Assembly: GCF_902167145.1 (NCBI RefSeq)
Contig: NC_050096.1
Coordinates: forward strand, 269,350,622 to 269,414,621
DNA length: 64,000 nucleotides
DNA from: Zea mays
Taxonomy: Eukaryota > Streptophyta > Magnoliopsida > Poales > Poaceae
Reading direction: 5' to 3'
Of this stretch, positions 1-11,522 are shown piece after piece. A program made the position numbers and the translations under genes. The stretch's first letter is position 1. Every line of letters starts with the position of its first letter. The notes under the pieces were generated by a model. It saw only the letters and a program-made list of their open reading frames with translations. It was not told the DNA's origin and searched no databases.

Positions 1-876
1 CCAGGTGGGCCAGGCTGGCCCAGGGGAAGGTCTCCCCGAGCAGCAAAACCCGAGCGCGGCATGTTTCTGAAATGAATTATAGTGGCGCACCGGACAGTGC
101 ACCGGACTGTCCGGTGCGCCCGTGCGCAGTGAAATGCCTGTAACAGCTAGTTGGTGGGTGAGGGCTATTTATACCCCCTCCACCCACCATATTCAATGTC
201 TTGCACCCCACATTTATTCCAGCACATTGCTAGAGCATTGCAAGCACCAAAAGCCTAGTGAGGAGATTAGAGAATCTTAATCCCGCATTTGTTCCTCATT
301 AGCGCTAGCGAGAGCCACCTAGAGCACACACCACTTGCATTAGGCTTCTCTTGGTCAAGCGAAAGTCTACAGCTTGTTACTCTTGGTGATCGGCATCACC
401 TAGACGGCTTGGTGGCGTTGGGAGCTCGGTGATCACCGTGAAGATCTTGTTGGTGACCCGACTCAAGTTTGTAAGCGGTCTCGAGGGATCCACCGCGCCG
501 GAGTGGCAAAGGATCATCTCGTAGTGAGCATTTGGTTCTTGCGAGGACCAAGGGGGAGCGATACCCTTGCGTGGGTGCTCCAACGAGGACTAGTGGAGAG
601 TGCCGACTCTTCGATACCTCGGAAAAAATTGGAGGAGTCTTCTAAACCTTGCTTTACATTCCGCACTTAATTCAAGAACTTTACATTGTGTATTTGTTTA
701 GCAAGTATTTGAAGTATTGTCTTAGCATTATTGTATTTCTAGTATTATTATCTTAGTGCTAGTTGTTGTGGTGAAGTTAGGCTCTTGCTTAGCTCTTGCT
801 TAGCTTTTAATTAGTGTTGATTTTTTTAGAAAAGCTCAATTCACCCCCCCCCCTCTTGGGCATCGTGATCCTTTCA
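1..876 (+). repeat. 5' LTR of element A (partial)
   Basis: This matches the 3' LTR at 20074-21032 almost base for base, apart from an 85-bp segment (20173-20257) that is absent here. About 467 bp of the LTR lie left of the window. A TATA-like CTATTTATAC is at 165-174 and the LTR ends in TTTCA at 876. The 3' part holds a C-run followed by TCTTGGGC just before the end. Confidence 0.9.
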
Positions 877-878
877 AT

Positions 879-890
879 TGGTATCAAAGC
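879..890 (+). promoter_or_regulatory. Primer binding site of element A
   Basis: TGGTATCAAAGC lies two bases inside the LTR end. It is complementary to the 3' end of initiator tRNA-Met, with one change from the usual TGGTATCAGAGC. It would prime minus-strand DNA synthesis. Confidence 0.85.
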
Positions 891-929
891 CTTGTTGCTC
901 TTAGATTAGCTTAACCGCTAAGAGTTACG

Positions 930-3216
930 ATGTCCGGTGGGGATGGACCTCCTCCCGTTTTTGATGGTGATGATTTTCCTTATTGGAAAATTCGTATGGA
1001 AGCATATTTAGAGGCTATAGACATTGGTGTCTATAAAGCCGCCACACAAGGATTCCCCGAACCTAGAGATCGCACAAATCTTGTAGGTTATGAGTTTAAT
1101 TATGAGAAATGGAATGCTAAGGCCAAAAACACCCTTTTTAGAGGCCTTTGCAAAGATGTGTTCAATAGAGTAAGAAATCATAAAAATGCTCATGATTTGT
1201 GGATGGACATTTGTGCTCTACATGAAGGAACTAGAAGTGAGCGTGAGGAGAGATATCACATAGCCATGAGAAAGTTAAATTCTTTTGAAATGCTTGCTAA
1301 TGAAAATGCCAATGCCATGTACTCACGTCTAAACATTCTTGTAGAGGAAGTTAATGGATTGGGGCTTACTCAAATCTCACAACCGGATGTTGTGAGGAAG
1401 ATTCTCAGTGTCCTCCCAATAGACAAATATGGACACATTGTCACTGTGCTACATCAAATGGATCTTTCAGTTACCACACCTACACAGATTTTGGGAAAGA
1501 TCAATGCTCATGAGATGTACATGCACATCAACGACAAAGAAGAGTCATCTTCCAAAAGAAAGGATTTGGCTCTCAAAGCAAATCAAGAAAGAAAAAGGAA
1601 AAGCAAAAATACAAGTTGGGGAAGAATCCTCAAGTGATGATGACCTTGATGCTAACATTGCCTTGATGGTAAGAAAGACCACCAAGATGTTGAAGAAGCT
1701 CAACAGAGAAGGCATCAAATTTGATTCAAGAAAGAAGAAATTCTTTTCCAACAAAAGAAAGCCCATTTCTGAGATGGATTGCTACAACTGTGGTGAGCTC
1801 GGTCATCTTGCTCATCAATGTAACAAGCCCAAGAAGAACAAGTTCAAGGGCAAGAAAGAAGATGACAGCGATGATGAAAAGAAGGAAAAGAAATTCTTCA
1901 AGAGGAAGGATGGGAAGCAAAAGAGGTTCCACAAGAAGAAGAATGGAAAGGCATATATTGTTGGTGACTGGCTCACTGACATTGAGTCATCAAGTGGATC
2001 CTCTTCAAGTGAAGAAGAGAATGATGAAAAAGTTGCCGCCATCGCCGGGGACTTCTCTTCACCACCACCATCGCCATCATTGGCTTCTCACCTATGCCTC
2101 ATGGCTAGGGGTGAACGGAAGGTACAAAATGATATTGATATTACTGATGATAGTGATAGTGATAGTGATGAGGAATTTGCTTCACCTTCATATGATGAGC
2201 TAGCTGACTTGCTTAAAGAATATACTCAAATCATTAGAAAGTCAAAAGCTAAATGTGATAGGTTGAAAAATGAAAATGAATCTTTAAATGCCAAATATGA
2301 CATAGTTATGAAAGCTAGTGATGAAATGAAAGAAGGAAATAAAACTATGTCATCAACTATAAATGAGCTCACAACCTCCCTAAAAGATGCTAAGGATAAA
2401 TGTGACAAGCTAAATGAAGCTAATAGGGAGTTGCAAGATAGACTAGTAAAAATCAAGGAAGACTATACTCAAATTAAATTTGATCATGACAATCTTCTTG
2501 TTGAAAATGATCTTTTATCTTGCAAAACACATGAGGCTATTAACCCTGTTGTTAAGATTGATGTAGCAACCTCATGTGATGATTTGAGTCAAGGAAAGCA
2601 AACTAGTCTACATGCTGAATTGACTGAAAAAGTTGAAGTCTTGACTTTAGACAACCAAAAATTGAAGAAATACTTGACTGATGCAACTACTAGAGGAAAG
2701 GTTGCTATTGAGAACAATGATTTCAACAATGAGTTGACAGTGGATAATCAAAGGCTTAAAAATGAGGTCAAGAAACTAAAGAGTGAAAATGAACATCTTG
2801 CAACAAGTGTGCAAAAGTTCAACAAGGGTCAATACCTCCAAAATGAGCTGCTTATGAACACTGTCATGAAAATCAACAAGAGTGGTATTGGATACAATGA
2901 TTTTGTGCAAAAGAAAGCTACTACTCAATACAAGCCTAAGCAGACTCACAAGCCTATCAAATGCCTTGAGTGTGGAAATGAAGGTCATTTTGCCCACAAC
3001 TGCAAAGCCAAACCACCAACTCCCTTGCCTAAGCACTCAAGACCATTTGCTTTCAATGCTCATTATGTTCTAAGAAAGGTTGCAAATGGAAAGGTCAAAG
3101 TTACATTCCTCGGTCCACCAAACAAGAGTAGACCTAGACAAATCTGGGTTGCAAAGTCCTTGATTGAGAGAGTCACTGGTCCTATGCAATATAGGGCCCT
3201 CAAAACTCAAGCTTGA
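930..3216 (+). pseudogene. gag: Element A gag, broken by one frameshift
   Basis: This is a copia-type Gag nucleocapsid precursor. The N-terminal part (from ATG 930) has the UBN2-like motif FPYWKIRMEAYL. Near 1585-1600 one extra base moves the frame, and the rest reads in the +1 frame to the TGA at 3214-3216. Two CCHC zinc knuckles are visible: CYNCGELGHLAHQC near 1780 and a second, CLECGNEGHFAHNC, near 2965. Between them is a long acidic, heptad-rich (probably coiled-coil) region, as known for Sirevirus Gag. The start is the first ATG after the PBS. Pol follows 17 bases after the stop in a third frame. An AAG|GT at 2121/2122 and an AG at 3232-3233 could act as splice sites (see findings). Confidence 0.85.
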
Positions 3217-3233
3217 TTTGTCTATGGATGTAG

Positions 3234-6200
3234 GTGAACTACAAGACCGGTGGGAGCCATTGGGTTATTGACAGTGGATGCACACAACATATGACAGGCA
3301 ACCCACAGATGTTCACCTCACTTGATGAGAATGTTGATGGACAAGATAAAATCACGTTTGGAGACAATTCAAAAGGAAAAGTGCAAGGACTTGGCAAGGT
3401 GGCAATTTCAAATGATTTATCAATATCAAATGTTCTCTTAGTTGCACCTTTGAGCTTCAATTTATTATCAGTGGGTCAACTCTGTGATCTTGGACTTCAA
3501 TGCTTATTCACACCAACAGAGGTTATTGTATCAAAGATGGATGATGAATCAATGGTGTTCAAGGGATTTAGATACAACAACCTCTACTTAGTGGATTTCA
3601 CTTCAGAAGATGCAGACTTAAGAACTTGCCTCTTCACCAAAGCTTCACTTGGATGGCTTTGGCATAGGAGGCTTGCACATGTTGGGATGAGCACACTCAA
3701 GAAGGTATTAAGGAAAGACATGGTTAGAGGATTAAATGATGTGGTGTTTGAAAAAGACAAGCCATGTAGTGCATGTCAAGCTGTAAAGCAAGTTGCTAAT
3801 ACACATCCTACTAAAGCTTTCATGTCAACATCAAGGCCACTGGAACTACTTCATATGGATTTATTTGGACCTACAAATTATGTAAGTGTCGGTGGCAACC
3901 TCTAATGTCTAGTGATTGTTGATGACTTCTCAAGATACACTTGGGTGTTCTTTCTCCACGACAAATCTGAAGTTGCATCTATATTCAAGAAGTTTGCCAA
4001 GAAAGCACAAAATGAATTTGATTGCAAGATCAAGAAGATTAGAAGTGATAATGGCAAAGAATTTGACAACACCAACATTCATGAGTACTGTGATGAAATT
4101 GGGATCAAGCATGAAGCATCTGCAACATACACACCTCAACAAAATGGAGTTGTTGAAAGGAAAAACAGGACCTTGATCACACTTGCAAGAACAATGATTG
4201 ATGAGTATAACACACCGGAGAGGTTTTGGGCCGAAGCTGTCAACACTGCATGTTATGCATCAAACATGCTATTTCCTCACTGGCTACTTGCGAAGACTCC
4301 TTATGAACTGCTAAATGGGAAAAAGCCAGACGTCTCCTTCTTCCGGGTGTTTGGGTGCAAATGCTACATCTACAAGAAACGCCATCACCTAGGGAAGTTT
4401 CAAAGACGTTGTGGTATTGGTTTTCTTTTGGGTTATTCATTAAAGTCCAAAGCATATCGAGTATTCAACCATGCCACTGGCGTGGTAGAAGAAACATATG
4501 ATGTGGAATTTGATGAGACTAATGGCTCCCAAGGAGCACTTGAAAATCTTGATGATGTAGGTGATGAGCCACTTAGGGAAGCAATGAAGAACATGCCAAT
4601 TGGAGCTATCAAACCAAAAGAAGATGAAGAAGAGGTGCAAATCATTGACAGGCCTTCTTCATCAAATGTACCACAAGATGATGAAAAAGATGAGAGGCAT
4701 GCAAATGAAGATACATTTGTCTCTCATGAACAAGCAAGGGTACAAGCCGGAGATGTTGATGCTCCAGGATCTTCTTCCCAAGTGGTTGACAGGAGAAACT
4801 CATCACTACTTCAAGCTCATCCTCAAAACCAAATCATCGGGAGTCCTTCACAAGGGGTTATTACTCGATCACATAGACATGCTTCTTTTATTGAACATCA
4901 CTCCTTTCTTTCTTGTGTTGAGCCTACTTGTATAGATGAGGCGCTACAGGATCCGGACTGGGTGAATGCCATGCATGAAGAACTTAACAACTTCACCCGT
5001 AACGAAGTTTGGACCCTGGAGAAGCCTCCACAAGATGCAAGAATCATTGGAACAAAGTGGGTGTTCAGAAACAAACAAGACGATCAAGGTGTGATTGTAA
5101 GGAACAAGGCAAGACTAGTTGCAAAAGGATTCTCTCAAGTTGAAGACTTAGATTTTGGAGAGACCTTTGCACCGGTTGCTCGACTGAAAGCCATCCGTAT
5201 CCTACTTGCATATGCATCATGCTATGATATAAAACTTTATCAAATGGATGTAAAAAGTGCATTTTTAAATGGCTTCATAAATGAACTTGTATATGTTGAG
5301 CAACCGCCTGGATTTGAAGACCCTAGATATCCTAATCATGCTTACAGGTTGTCCAAGGCGCTATATGGGCTAAAGAAGCTCCAAGAGCTTGGTATGAGCG
5401 CCTTCACGACTTCCTCATCGAAAATGGCTTCAAGATAGGGACCGTCGACACAACTCTATTCACAAAGAAACATAACGGTGATATTTTTATTTGTCAAGTA
5501 TATGTTGATGACATAATCTTTGGCTCGACAAATGACTATCATTGCAAGGAATTTGGTGAGTTGATGTCGAAGGAGTTCGAGATGTCAATGATTGGTGAGC
5601 TAACGTACTTCCTCGGCTTTCAAGTCAAGCAAATGAAAGATGGTAAATTTCTCTCACAAGAGAAGTATACCAAAGACTTGTTGAAAAGGTTCAACATGGA
5701 GAAGTGCAAACCAATCAAGACCCCCATGCCAACAAATGGACATCTCGACTTAGATGAGGGAGGTAACCCGGTTAATCAAACTCTCTACTGTTCTATGATT
5801 GGTAGTTTATTGTACCTTACTGTATCTAGGCCCGATATTATGTTTAGTGTCTGCATGTGTGCTAGATTTCAATCTAATCCTAAGAAAGCTCATCTTCGCG
5901 CTGTTAAGAGAATTCTTAGGTATCTCAGGCACACCACAAGCGTTGGTCTGTGGTATCCCAAAGGAGCTACTTTTGATTTAATTGGCTATTCTGATTCGGA
6001 TTATGCCGTTGCAAAATTGATAGGAAAAGTACTTCCGGGGGATGCCATCTGCTTGGTAGATCACTAGTTTCATGGACATCCAAAAAGCAAAATAGTGTTG
6101 CCTTGTCAACTGCCGAAGCGGAATACATTGCCGCAGGTGCTTGTTGCACACAAATTTTATATATGAAACAAACTCTTCTAGACTATGGCGTAGTTCTAGA

Positions 6201-6453
6201 AAAGGTACCTTTGTTGTGTGATAATGAGAGTGCCGTTAAAATTGCTAATAATCCTGTACAACACTCTCGCACCAAGCACATTGATATCCGTCATCACTTC
6301 CTTACAGATCATGTTGCTAAAGGAGATATCATTTTAGAAGGAGTGAGGTCGGAAGATCAATTAGCGGATATTTTCACTAAGCCACTTGATAAGACCCGCT
6401 TTTGCATGTTGAGGATTGAACTAAATATTCTTGATCTCAGAAATTTTATGTAA
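3234..6453 (+). pseudogene. pol: Element A pol (protease-integrase-RT-RNase H), degenerate
   Basis: The order is copia-type. The protease motif VIDSGCTQHM comes first, then the integrase zinc finger (WHRRLAHVG to CSACQ), then the integrase core with the D, D and E contexts HMDLFGP, RSDNGKEF and [12 protein letters not shown]. Reverse transcriptase with YVDDIIFGS follows at about 5500, and RNase H with YSDSDYA, STAEAEY and LCDNESA ends the protein at TAA 6451. Three breaks are visible: a TAA at 3903-3905 just after GGN, a one-base loss near 5373 in the YGLK motif, and another near 6006 in RNase H. No ATG marks the start. The open frame begins at GTG 3234, directly after an AG, and differs from the gag frame. 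Confidence 0.9.
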
Positions 6454-8054
6454 GATGTCAAATGGTGTTGTCAAGCTTGCATTGCATGTTTAAATTTCTT
6501 ATATTGCATCTAGGGCTTGTCTAACCTAGTTGAGATAACCGCCAACAAAGCGAGTGAAAAAGCTTAACTCGGATCAAACTTGACAAGTCTTAGTTTTAAG
6601 CTTTTAGCACTTAAATTCTTACTTCTTATGCAATTGTTGGTTCTTGAAATATGCATGAGGTATTGCACTTAGGGGGAGTATTCAAAACTCAAATCACTCA
6701 TGAAAACCCCTAGTGCAAGGCCAAAATGCAAATTTCACCATTTGCCTATTTTCTCTAAAAATTATCTAGCCTATGGCAAAATATTTTGAAAATTATGAGA
6801 AAATATATGAGGGTGCCAATACCTGTCCCAACAAGTGTTATTTTGTGTGATTATAAGTTGGGATTTGGTTTGGTTGGAAATTAGATAGAAAAATGATTTC
6901 AAAACTTCCCTCTGTCTGGGCTCATCGGACAGTCCGGTGTGCACCGGACACTGCACTGTGCAATGTCCGGTGCACCGGCAGCCGCTCGCTAAAATTCCAC
7001 TCTACTGTGCGATGTCCGGTGGTTCACCGGACAGCTACTGTGCATTGTCCGGTGTGCACCGGACAGGCACTGTAGACTGTCCGGTGCGCCCATACTCCGT
7101 TTTTAAAAAATCTTTCCCAACCCAAGCCCGAGGCCAGGCTCCTTTTTCTCCTCTCTGGCTAGCCTCTGCTCTCTGTCTGGCGATTTCCTCTCTCACCGGC
7201 GATCTCCCCTCCCCGGCGGCGATCCTCCGACGACCCTGTGCTCAGCCCTGCCTTCTTCTCTGGTGAGACTCCCCTAGTTCCCTATCTCTCTCTCTCTCTG
7301 TTCTTCACCAGTCTGAAAGCTGTCACTCATTTCCAATTCCACCCCTTTGTGCCCAACTAAAATTCCTATCCAATTCTGTGAATCCATGTGGTGTGAAATG
7401 TTGCTCTGTGCCCATTGTGTATCCCTGCAGGTTTCTAGCTCCTTAGGGAGGGTTTCACAGCCTCAAATAGCCATTTCTCCAAAACCCTAAATCCTTGCAC
7501 ACCACATGCTCGGTGAAATGCCTAAACCAGCCAAAAATGCTCCAATTGAACCCAAATTTTTCAGGCACTTTCACAACACCTCCAGTAACATATTCACAAA
7601 ATTTCACGCCCATCCGATATTCCAGGCTTTAATTTCACCAAATTTCCCGTTTCGAGCGATTGTTTCCGAGCCGTGTGCCCAAATCTCATTTTCTTCGCCT
7701 AAATTCAAACCAAGCACACACTTCATTCATATTCACCCATATAAACATATTCGTGAAGTATCGGCTCCATTCCATGTCATTTCGTGCCTCAATTCAAATT
7801 CCGAACCTCCTATGGCACTTTTTATCGTTCAAGCGCCGTTTTCATGATGTTTGACCTCTCGATCGCCATATCTCTCATTTTCTGTGCCATATTTCTCTGT
7901 GTATGTATTTATTCACATTTCATATACTTATGACTATGTGACTAATATGTGCTCACTTCTTCTGTCATTTCAGTGACCTTGACTGCTCGTGTGCCATCTC
8001 CTGTCCTACCTGGATCGTCACCTCTCGTGTGAGCTTTCCAGTCGTTAGGTCAGG
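6454..8054 (+). other. Element A spacer: palindrome cluster and candidate env leader with intron
   Basis: This 1.6-kb stretch has no convincing gene. A GGGGGAG tract is near 6671. Between about 6913 and 7090 there are several LTR-like GGACAGTCCGG palindromes outside any LTR. CT-rich sequence (7130-7310) resembling a plant 5' UTR follows. CTG|GTGAGA at 7262/7263 and TTTCAG at 7968-7973 would make a 711-bp intron ending 81 bases before the env-like ATG. The short ORFs here look like chance reading frames. Confidence 0.5.
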
Positions 8055-9474
8055 ATGTCGCGCACGAAGAATGTGTCGGCGCCAGGGGGAGGCGATGATG
8101 AGGATCCTCGTCGCCCCTTCAGGCAAGTCAAGGGCAAGACAGTACACTTGGAGCAGCAGGAAGGCCGCAAGAAGAGGCGTTTGGACAGAGCAGCCCGTGC
8201 AGCGGCAGCAGCAGCAGCAGCCGCTGCGCAGGCCGAGCTTGGAGATCAGCCTTAGACACCTTCTGATCAGATTGTGTACCGTGTTCGTCGTCTCGCCTCC
8301 CGGCCTTGCTCCTCCACTACCACCACTACTTCAGCTTCCACTCCACCTCCCACTTTGCCTGCTCCTGTCACCCCTGTTGCACCATCCACCACCTCCACTA
8401 CACCAGCTTCCACTGCTCCTCCTCCCGCTCCTGTTTCCGCTCCTCCTATTCCACCTGCTCGTTTCCGGGAGCGCGATGAGACTGAGGTGGGACCTCTGGC
8501 TGCTGATCCCCGGTTGTTTGACCTTCAGCGTGCTACAGCGGCACGAGTACGTAGGTTCAGATACGTACCCGTGGAGTCTTGGTTACCGGCTCAGAGGGAC
8601 CCTGTTGCAGTTGACCTTTTCAGCACCAGGATTCAGGAATCTTTCTTCAGGGCACAGATGTCTGCACAGATTGCTCTGTGAGTGCACCGGCTCTTGGACC
8701 TTCCAGCTTTTCTGCTCGCCGCTGGTGCTGACTCTGAGGTGCACCTCACATATCTGCCTGGCCTTCTGACTCTTTTGACTACCAGCGGCAAGTATGTTGA
8801 GGAGTGGGTCCGAGTTTTCTACGTGACTGTATGGATAGACCTAGATCATCACTGGATGAGGTTTCGTTTTGAGCGAGAGGATGTCACTATTACTACCAGT
8901 CAGATTCGCCAGCTCTTTGGATTTCACGAGTCGTCGACTCGACTTCACAGCTTATGCTACGGCACCTCTGACCCTCCTCGTCGCCCTCACGGCGGTGTGG
9001 CTCCGGGTACAGCTCACGTCGCGGCTCTGTTCCGCCCGCCCTTCTCAGATGGGTCGCGACGTTCACCGGCAGATTTCACTACAGCATCCAAGTTCCTATT
9101 TCAGCTTATGAGACGGACTCTTCTGCCGAGGATGGGATACAGGGAGGCTACCACACATATCCAGCTCTGGCTCCTTGGTGCCCTAGTCTCTCACTCTGAG
9201 TTTGATGTTGTTGATTTCCTTATTTGTGAGATTGAGGACACCGTATTGGATGGTATGCGTGCTCGTCGTCAGCTGCCATATGCTCACTACTTGTGCCACA
9301 TTTTTGCTCAGCTGATTCGGCCTCCACAGTTCCAGGGCACACTTGAGGCCTCACGCCTTGTTTTTGGATCCTACCGTCCAGCGCCTGAGGATCCAGTGTC
9401 AGCTTCTGCTCCAGTTTTTCACACTCGGGCTGAGGATGCTGCTCTTCATCAGTTCGAAGCTTAGGATGCAGCAG
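8055..9474 (+). pseudogene. Element A env-like ORF, first part
   Basis: One frame runs from ATG 8055 to the insertion point of element B, broken by TAG 8253-8255, TGA 8679-8681 and TAG 9462-9464. It encodes a basic N-terminus with an alanine run, a Pro/Thr/Ser-rich stretch (8310-8470), then a globular domain (about 8500-9370) with motifs such as YVEEWVRVFYVTVWID, PPRRPHGGV and RRTLLPRMGYREA. I recognise this from the extra ORF downstream of pol in grass Sireviruses, usually called env-like. Its function is not established. I see no clear signal peptide in the N-terminus. The frame resumes after B at 18424, so B split a single ORF. Every stop can be explained by one C-to-T change. Confidence 0.7.
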
Positions 9475-10735
9475 TGAGAGCACCTAGAGGGGGGGGTGAA
9501 TAGGTGATCCTGTAAATCTTAAAAACTTAAGCCACAAAACTTTGATTAAGTGTTAGCACAGTTAATGCCAAGTGGCTAGAGCGAAGATCTTGCACAATAT
9601 GATAACCACAAGAAGATCAACACAGAGAGGACACGGTGATTTATCCCGTGGTTCGGCCAAGTACAAAACTTGCCTACTCCACGTTGTGGCGTCCCAACGG
9701 ACGAGAGTTGCACTCAACTCCTCTCAAGTGATCCAATGATCAACTTGAATACCACAGTGTTATGCTTTTCTTCTCAATATCCCGTTTGCGAGGAATCTCC
9801 ACAACTTGGAGCCTCTCGCCCTTACACTTGAGATTCACAAAGAAATAAGGAGTAAGGAAGGAACTAGCAACGCACACAAGACTCAAAATCAGAGCAACAA
9901 CACGCACACAAGTCGCAACAAGAGCTCGCAACACAACTCAAAGAGTTCACAACTTAACAAGAGCTCTAGATGCTATCACAATGAACCAAATGCGCGAAAT
10001 CGATGTCTTGGTGCTTTGGAATGTTGTAGGAATGCTTGGTGTCCTCCTCCATGCGCCTAGGGGACCCTTTTATAGCCCCAAGGCAGCAAGAAGCCGTTAA
10101 GAACAAATCTGGAAGGCCATCCTTGCCTTCTGTCGTCGGGCGCACCGGACAGTCCGGTGCACACCGGACACTGTCCGGTGCCCGATTTCCTTCCTTAAAC
10201 ATCGCAGCCGACCGTTGCCAACCGTTGCAGATCTGGCGCACCGGACAGTCCGGTGCACACCGGATAGTCCGGTGCCTCCTTCCGACCGTTGGCCAGACCA
10301 CGTGTCGCGCGCAGATTCCGCGGCCGACCGTTGGCTCGGCCGACCGTTGGCTCACCGGACAGTCCGGTGCACACCGGACAGTCCGGTGAATTTTAGCCGT
10401 ACGCCGTCGGCAAATTCCCGAGAGCGGCGTCTTCAGGTCGAGGCAGCCTGGCGCACCGGACACTGTCCGGTGCACCACCGGACAGTCCGGTGCCCCAGAC
10501 CGAAACAGCCTGTTGGCTGTACACAGCCAACATTCTCCTTTTCTTCTTCTCTCTGTTTCTAACACTTAGACAAATATATTAGTACACAAAACCAATGTAC
10601 TAAGGCTTAGAAACATACCTTTACTTGTGATTTGCACTTTGTTCATCCATGGGCATAGATTCACATTTAAGCACTTGTGTTGGCACTTAATCACCAAAAT
10701 ACTTAGAAATGGCCCAAAGGCACATTTCCCTTTCA
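9475..10735 (-). repeat. 3' LTR of element B
   Basis: Near-identical to 17163-18423. It contains several CACCGGACAGTCCGGTG-type palindromes (10140-10500), ACCGTTGGC motifs, and a minus-strand TATA box (CTATAAAAG) at about 10067-10075. Confidence 0.95.
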
Positions 10736-11522
10736 ATCTCCCCCTTTTTGGTGATTTATGCCAACACAACATAAAGCAACTAGAACAAGTGCAAAATCAC
10801 TTCAAATAGAATAAATTTGAGTTCTATTCAATTTTGGCATATATGGATCATCCTTTGCCACCACTTGGTTTGTTTTTGCAAATCAAACTCAAATCTCTAT
10901 CTCTAAGTCAAACACACATGTTGAAGCACAAAGAGAGTCATTCCAAAAGAGATTGATCAAAGATTTCAAAAACTCCCCCTATTTCCCATAATTAATACTT
11001 CTCCCCACAAGAAGCCAACTTTTGACAAAAGAGACAATAAGAGAGAGTTTTGACAAAACAAAAGCTCTACTCTACTATTTTCAAATCTCTCAAGTGGTAG
11101 CTGATCCATTTATTGCTTTGGCCTTTATTTTCTCCCCCTTTGGCATCAAGCACCAAAATGGAATCAATCTTGGCCCTTTAACCCCATTGCCTCACCAAAA
11201 TCTTCAATTAAGATCAAATGGCAATAAGAGTTCATGAGATGGACTTGGAATAAGTTACCCTCTCATCGGAGTGCAGTGGAAGTCTTTCATGGTCCAGGTC
11301 CACCTTTTCCCTTTCAATTCTCCTTTGAGACTAAATCAAGCAAACTCAAGCATATGGTTAGTCTCAAAGGGTCAAGTTGTAACACAGCTCCCCCCAAACA
11401 TGTGCATCACTTTGCAACGGACTTGTGAGGTCCAGGGAGTGTTTGTACAACTTGAGCACCAAAATAAGCAACAAAATGCAGAAAGAACATGATCAAAAGC
11501 ATAAATACATGTATGCTACAAT
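10736..11522 (-). other. Element B 3' non-coding region with polypurine tracts
   Basis: This lies between the pol stop and the 3' LTR. The PPT (minus-strand AAAAAGGGGGAGAT) abuts the LTR at 10736-10749. Further CTCCCCC tracts occur near 10975, 11135 and 11390, the multiple PPT-like copies known for Sireviruses. No gene is seen. Confidence 0.8.

Noticed and set aside
10036..10565. Long ORFs on both strands rich in CPVHRTVRCAPDCPV-like repeats (also 17654-18253, 22484-22990, 43026-43655, 50757-51355).
   Set aside because: They read through the CCGGACAGTCCGG palindrome arrays of the LTRs. Palindromic GC-rich repeats keep several frames open, and they are not proteins.
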